A DNA stretch of 10,279 bases from JBGZEX01 sp041846495. GTDB lineage: Bacteria > Bacteroidota > Bacteroidia > Bacteroidales > Marinifilaceae. The stretch is from the NCBI GenBank assembly GCA_041846495.1, contig JBGZEX010000029.1:1-10279 (forward strand), read 5' to 3'. Under the pieces are notes generated by a model, which searched no databases, had not been told where the DNA came from, and saw only the letters and a list, made by a program, of their open reading frames with translations. The position numbers and the translations under genes were made by a program. Below, piece after piece: positions 6,975 through 10,279 of this stretch (positions are counted from its first letter, which is position 1; each line of letters starts with the position of its first letter).

Positions 6975-8366
6975 TCAATTTTCAGGTGCGAACATAGGGT
7001 CCCAGGGCGGAAGCAATATGGGTTTCTGCTTCAAAATTTCCAATATTTTCGCACCGACGTATTTTTTATCTACGACTAAACGGAACATATATTCGTCGAA
7101 CCATTTGTCCGTCATTATCAAATGTCCCCTGTAACCGTTGGTCGCTCCCCAACTGTTCTCCACCATCCATTTTTTAGGCCGTCCGGTTTCGTCCAAATCC
7201 ACGGCCATCAAGGTCATGGCATGAGAAGAACCGCTGGCAAAAGTCATCACCCTTTCCTTCTTATTCATACCGAAACTAGTCCCCATAAGGGATGCATAAT
7301 CGAAATTATCGATATCCAACAACCCCCTTTTACGGTCTAAAAACTTCCCAACGTCACATGAAAAATACATCATCGTATTATCTTTTATGGAAGCGATTGC
7401 CATTTCTTTTATATCTTCCACAGGGAGATTCACATAAGTCCAATTCCGCCCGTCATACACATGACGATCGTAATCGATTTCATAAACCCGGTAATATTCC
7501 CTCGAGGGATCGTTCATCAGCATCACGAAATCGTTTTGCAAGTCCTTACCGACAAATTCCCGATAAAAAGATTGGGGGGTATAGCGTTTACGCTCTACGG
7601 GCACTCCGTTTTTATCCGTTCGCGTCCATTCGAATTCATGAGGCGGTTCTCCGAAACCGAGTACCAACATACGGTAGATAACCGACAACATCTCCACTTT
7701 CCGGTTTTCGAGTTCCCGGTCTTTTTTCTTCCGGGAAGCCATCGTTCTCAACTCCAAACCGAACTCCCTCAATTTCAAGGCAATCAACCGACTTATCTGA
7801 GAAGTATTTTCCGTATTGAAAGTTTCGGGCATAACCGATGCCGGAACGAGTCCGTATTTCATAATAACATCGGCCACTCCGGTAAATTGTCCTCCGTCGT
7901 TAATGGGATTTTTAAACAGCCATTCCACTTTTTTATCATCCATGGGCTTATCTTTCGTATCGATAACGCCTTGAAGAAAGAGATTGGATTTCTCCAATTG
8001 ATCCCAAAAGAAACTATAATTCTGAGAAAATTCCATTCCGGGAAGATTATAGTCTTTTATCATCTTCGAACGCATGACATTCATTCCGCTGAACAGCCAG
8101 CAGCGCCCGGAATTCTTTTGATCGGTAATTCCCTGAGAACGCACCACATCGGAAAAATAAGTATCGAACCCGGCCAGATTTTCCATATTTACGGCAAGTA
8201 CATTTATGGAAGTATGTCCCATAGCATTACGAATGGCTCTGTCTTCCCTCGTATTTTTATAACTGCTTTTTATACGCTCCAACATCGATTCCGTAATACC
8301 TCCATTCTGGGCATAAGCCGATAACGAGAAAATTATTACGACAAAACTTAAAAATATTCTTTTCAT
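6975..8366 (-). CDS. Secreted C1B cysteine aminopeptidase (bleomycin hydrolase/PepC family)
   Basis: This papain-fold peptidase family removes N-terminal amino acids from peptides. The protein has 463 residues. Residues 1-20 form a clear signal peptide ending in AYAQ, so it is exported, unlike cytosolic PepC of lactic acid bacteria or eukaryotic bleomycin hydrolase. Catalytic residues are visible as Gln83 and Cys89 in QKNSGRCWLF, His382 in SSHAMTLMAVD and Asn404 in VENSWG. FSQNYSFFWDQLEK at 113-126 is a C1B family block. The tail PWDPM followed by five residues matches the C-terminal arm that in bleomycin hydrolases reaches into the cleft and limits the enzyme to aminopeptidase action. The ATG directly abuts an AAAAGG, too close for a normal Shine-Dalgarno. 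It follows the S41 gene by 19 nt and precedes the M13 gene, so a shared transcript is likely. Confidence 0.94.
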   Translation of the reverse strand: MKRIFLSFVVIIFSLSAYAQNGGITESMLERIKSSYKNTREDRAIRNAMGHTSINVLAVNMENLAGFDTYFSDVVRSQGITDQKNSGRCWLFSGMNVMRSKMIKDYNLPGMEFSQNYSFFWDQLEKSNLFLQGVIDTKDKPMDDKKVEWLFKNPINDGGQFTGVADVIMKYGLVPASVMPETFNTENTSQISRLIALKLREFGLELRTMASRKKKDRELENRKVEMLSVIYRMLVLGFGEPPHEFEWTRTDKNGVPVERKRYTPQSFYREFVGKDLQNDFVMLMNDPSREYYRVYEIDYDRHVYDGRNWTYVNLPVEDIKEMAIASIKDNTMMYFSCDVGKFLDRKRGLLDIDNFDYASLMGTSFGMNKKERVMTFASGSSHAMTLMAVDLDETGRPKKWMVENSWGATNGYRGHLIMTDKWFDEYMFRLVVDKKYVGAKILEILKQKPILLPPWDPMFAPEN

Positions 8367-8385
8367 CCTTTTATTTTTTATATTA

Positions 8386-10279
8386 TTATTGTTTATCCGC
8401 TTCTTTCAACATCTCCCGTACGGCCGTTTCCAATTGACGGTCTACGCCTTTCAACATCTCGCCCGGAAAATTATATACCACGATATCCGGAATCAATTCC
8501 TTATTTTCCATATAATCGCCTTCCATACTTTTTACTCCCACCTGAGGAATTCCGAAAACGATGGAAGGGTCTATCTGAGATTCCCACCATACGGCCGTCA
8601 TCGTTCCCGGCACGGGTGCTCCTATCAACTTGCCTATTTTCAGAAACTGGTAGACAAAGGGAAATCCGTGGGCATCCGAATAATTATCCTCGCTCACCAA
8701 TACGCAGGAAGGCTTCGTCCATCTTGCAACGGGGTCGCTTCCTATATACCGCCCCCGGGGCGTATAGCGACAATATTCCCGTCCGCTCAAAAGTTGAGCC
8801 AAATCGTCGTGCAGCCATCCTCCTCCGTTGTGACGGGTATCTACGATTACAGCCTCCCGACTCCTGTATTTCCCCAATATCTCGGAATAAACCGTACGGA
8901 AACTTTCGGAATCCATCCCCCTCACATGTACGTATGCCAATCGTCCGCCGGAAATACGCTCCACCGTAGCAGTCATCCTCTTCACCCAACGCTTGTACAA
9001 AAGCTCGAATAAATCTCCCTGACTGATGGGTTTTACGACAACTTCCCGTTTCTTCCCTCCGGATTCCACCGTCAGCAGTAATTTTTTCCCGGCCTTATCC
9101 GCCAAAAGGGGATAATAATCCGTATTCCCGAGCAATGGCGTTCCTTCTATGGAAAGGATGATATCTCCCGGTTTAAGCCGGTTTCCATCCAAAGGTCCCA
9201 TGGGTAAAATTTCTTGTATCTTCAATCCGTCACCCGTATGATTCCTGTCGAAAAATGCCCCGAAACAGGCGGTTCGAACCCCTGCGCGGGTAAAAAAACG
9301 CGCTCCCGTATGGGAAACATTGAGCTCTCCCAACAATTCCGACAGCATATCGGCAAAATCGAAATTATTATTGATATGCGGAAGATATTTCACATATTCC
9401 GACCTGTAAAAATCCCAATCCACTCCATTGTAGTCGGGAGCATATAATTTATCTTTCACCTGTTGCCATACATGTTCGAATATATAAGTCCGCTCTCCCT
9501 CCGGTTTATAAACGAACTCCGCATTGAACGCCACGGGCTTTATGTCTCCTTTTGCAAAACCTACTTTCTTTATACCGTCTTCCGCCAAAATAAAGAAAGA
9601 ATCCCCCGTTTTATCGGGAATCATACGGCCGTGTCCCACTTTTTTAGCTAAAATACGGGTAACATCTTCCCGAAAATCCCTTACCCATAAATCGTAACCC
9701 GATTCGAAACGCGAAAGATAGTATAACTTGTCCCCCCGGGGAGAAAGCAGGGCATCGGCCAGGAAGGAAGAATTTATCGTAAGCCGGATTATTCGCTCTT
9801 CCGAATGCTCGAAATCCAATTCCACTACCTTTTCCGTCTTCTTTTTATCCTTCCCGGACTTGCTTTTTTTACCTCCCTCCTCTTTCTTGTTTGCAACCTC
9901 TTTTTTATCTTTTTCAGCAATTTCCCGCTCTTCCTTAGACATTTTGAATTCCTCATAAGCCTGGCGATCGAAGAACATGATATATACATCTCCTTGAGAT
10001 CCCCAACTTCCGTGACTCCGGTATCCGGCCCTATCGGTAAACCATATCATGGCCTTCCCTCCCATCACCCATTTGGCGTTCCTGTCGACATACCCGCTCC
10101 GGGTCAAATTAACGGGTTCGCCCGAACCGTCCGCTTTGACTACGGCCACATCCCGATTATACCATCCTCCGTGAGCCATATAGTCCGTAAGCAAATATTT
10201 CCCGTCCGGCGACCACCGGAAATACTGATCTCCATCCGCATAAGAATAATTATATTTCTCGTCGAGGACCGTCCGGGTC
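8386..10279 (-). CDS. Tricorn-like S41 serine peptidase, N-terminal part outside the window
   Basis: The frame is open to the window edge with no start, so this is the C-terminal 630 residues of a larger protein; tricorn-like peptidases of this group usually have around 1000 or more. In order, it has the end of a beta-propeller (WSPDGKYLL near 10190-10215 and LSPRGDKLYYLS further on), a Lys/Glu-rich linker at 9829-9942, a helical tricorn core segment with SH in ELNVSHTGA (Ser 9313-9315, His 9310-9312, matching the Ser-His pair of tricorn), a PDZ domain around 9030-9240, and the S41 catalytic domain with VDTRHNGGG and NYSDAHGFP, whose Ser at 8677-8679 is the likely nucleophile. Tricorn-type enzymes cut oligopeptides into short peptides; the gene order suggests they feed the C1B and M13 enzymes. 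A TTG at 10192-10194 could be mistaken for a start, but coding continues upstream. Signal peptide status cannot be seen. Confidence 0.92.
   Translation of the reverse strand, partial: TRTVLDEKYNYSYADGDQYFRWSPDGKYLLTDYMAHGGWYNRDVAVVKADGSGEPVNLTRSGYVDRNAKWVMGGKAMIWFTDRAGYRSHGSWGSQGDVYIMFFDRQAYEEFKMSKEEREIAEKDKKEVANKKEEGGKKSKSGKDKKKTEKVVELDFEHSEERIIRLTINSSFLADALLSPRGDKLYYLSRFESGYDLWVRDFREDVTRILAKKVGHGRMIPDKTGDSFFILAEDGIKKVGFAKGDIKPVAFNAEFVYKPEGERTYIFEHVWQQVKDKLYAPDYNGVDWDFYRSEYVKYLPHINNNFDFADMLSELLGELNVSHTGARFFTRAGVRTACFGAFFDRNHTGDGLKIQEILPMGPLDGNRLKPGDIILSIEGTPLLGNTDYYPLLADKAGKKLLLTVESGGKKREVVVKPISQGDLFELLYKRWVKRMTATVERISGGRLAYVHVRGMDSESFRTVYSEILGKYRSREAVIVDTRHNGGGWLHDDLAQLLSGREYCRYTPRGRYIGSDPVARWTKPSCVLVSEDNYSDAHGFPFVYQFLKIGKLIGAPVPGTMTAVWWESQIDPSIVFGIPQVGVKSMEGDYMENKELIPDIVVYNFPGEMLKGVDRQLETAVREMLKEADKQ

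Noticed and set aside
7461..8324. Long + strand open frame (287 codons) opposite the C1B peptidase gene
   Set aside because: Antisense shadow of a well-supported gene; it is rich in His, Arg and Phe in a way typical of reverse-frame translation, with no family resemblance.
10192..10194. TTG as the start of the tricorn-like gene
   Set aside because: The frame stays open to the window edge and the upstream codons encode a beta-propeller repeat (WSPDGKYLL), so the gene continues beyond the window.

Overview
This window looks like chromosomal DNA from a Bacteroidales-type member of the Bacteroidota, probably a gut lineage. Two observations support this. Promoter-like boxes of the Bacteroidota form TAnnTTTG precede gcvT and serC, and the starts lack strong Shine-Dalgarno sequences. 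The protein variants also match what I recall from this phylum: a short SerA with Lys in place of the catalytic His, SerC-SerA-DUF1015 gene order, lipoprotein M13 peptidases and tricorn-like S41 peptidases. I cannot name a genus from the sequence alone.

Layout. Positions 1-123 may hold the last codons of an upstream + strand gene, perhaps a sensor kinase tail. A promoter-bearing gap follows. The + strand then carries gcvT (glycine cleavage T protein), serC (phosphoserine aminotransferase), serA (3-phosphoglycerate dehydrogenase) and a DUF1015 gene. gcvT and serC each have their own likely promoter. serA and DUF1015 have none that I can see, and each starts just after a terminator-like hairpin, so they are probably read from the serC promoter with partial termination between genes. 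A perfect 19-bp inverted repeat at 4812-4850 separates this block from a convergent - strand block.

The - strand block, read from the right edge, encodes a tricorn-like S41 peptidase (N-terminal part outside the window), a secreted C1B cysteine aminopeptidase (bleomycin hydrolase/PepC type) and an M13 zinc metallopeptidase with a lipoprotein-like signal. The gaps are 19 and about 54 nt, which suggests one operon of three peptidases with different catalytic chemistry. All probably act outside the cytoplasm on peptides.

Functionally, the + strand genes link glycolysis to serine, glycine and one-carbon units. No phosphoserine phosphatase (serB) lies in the window. The DUF1015 protein occupies the place where a third serine-pathway gene might be expected and has a DGHHR motif resembling that of ParB-like serine kinases. 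The - strand genes would break imported or environmental peptides into amino acids. I see no mobile element, CRISPR array, tRNA or rRNA. Most of the window is ordinary core-genome content; the most interesting points are the DUF1015 linkage, the altered SerA active site, the intergenic hairpins and the peptidase operon.
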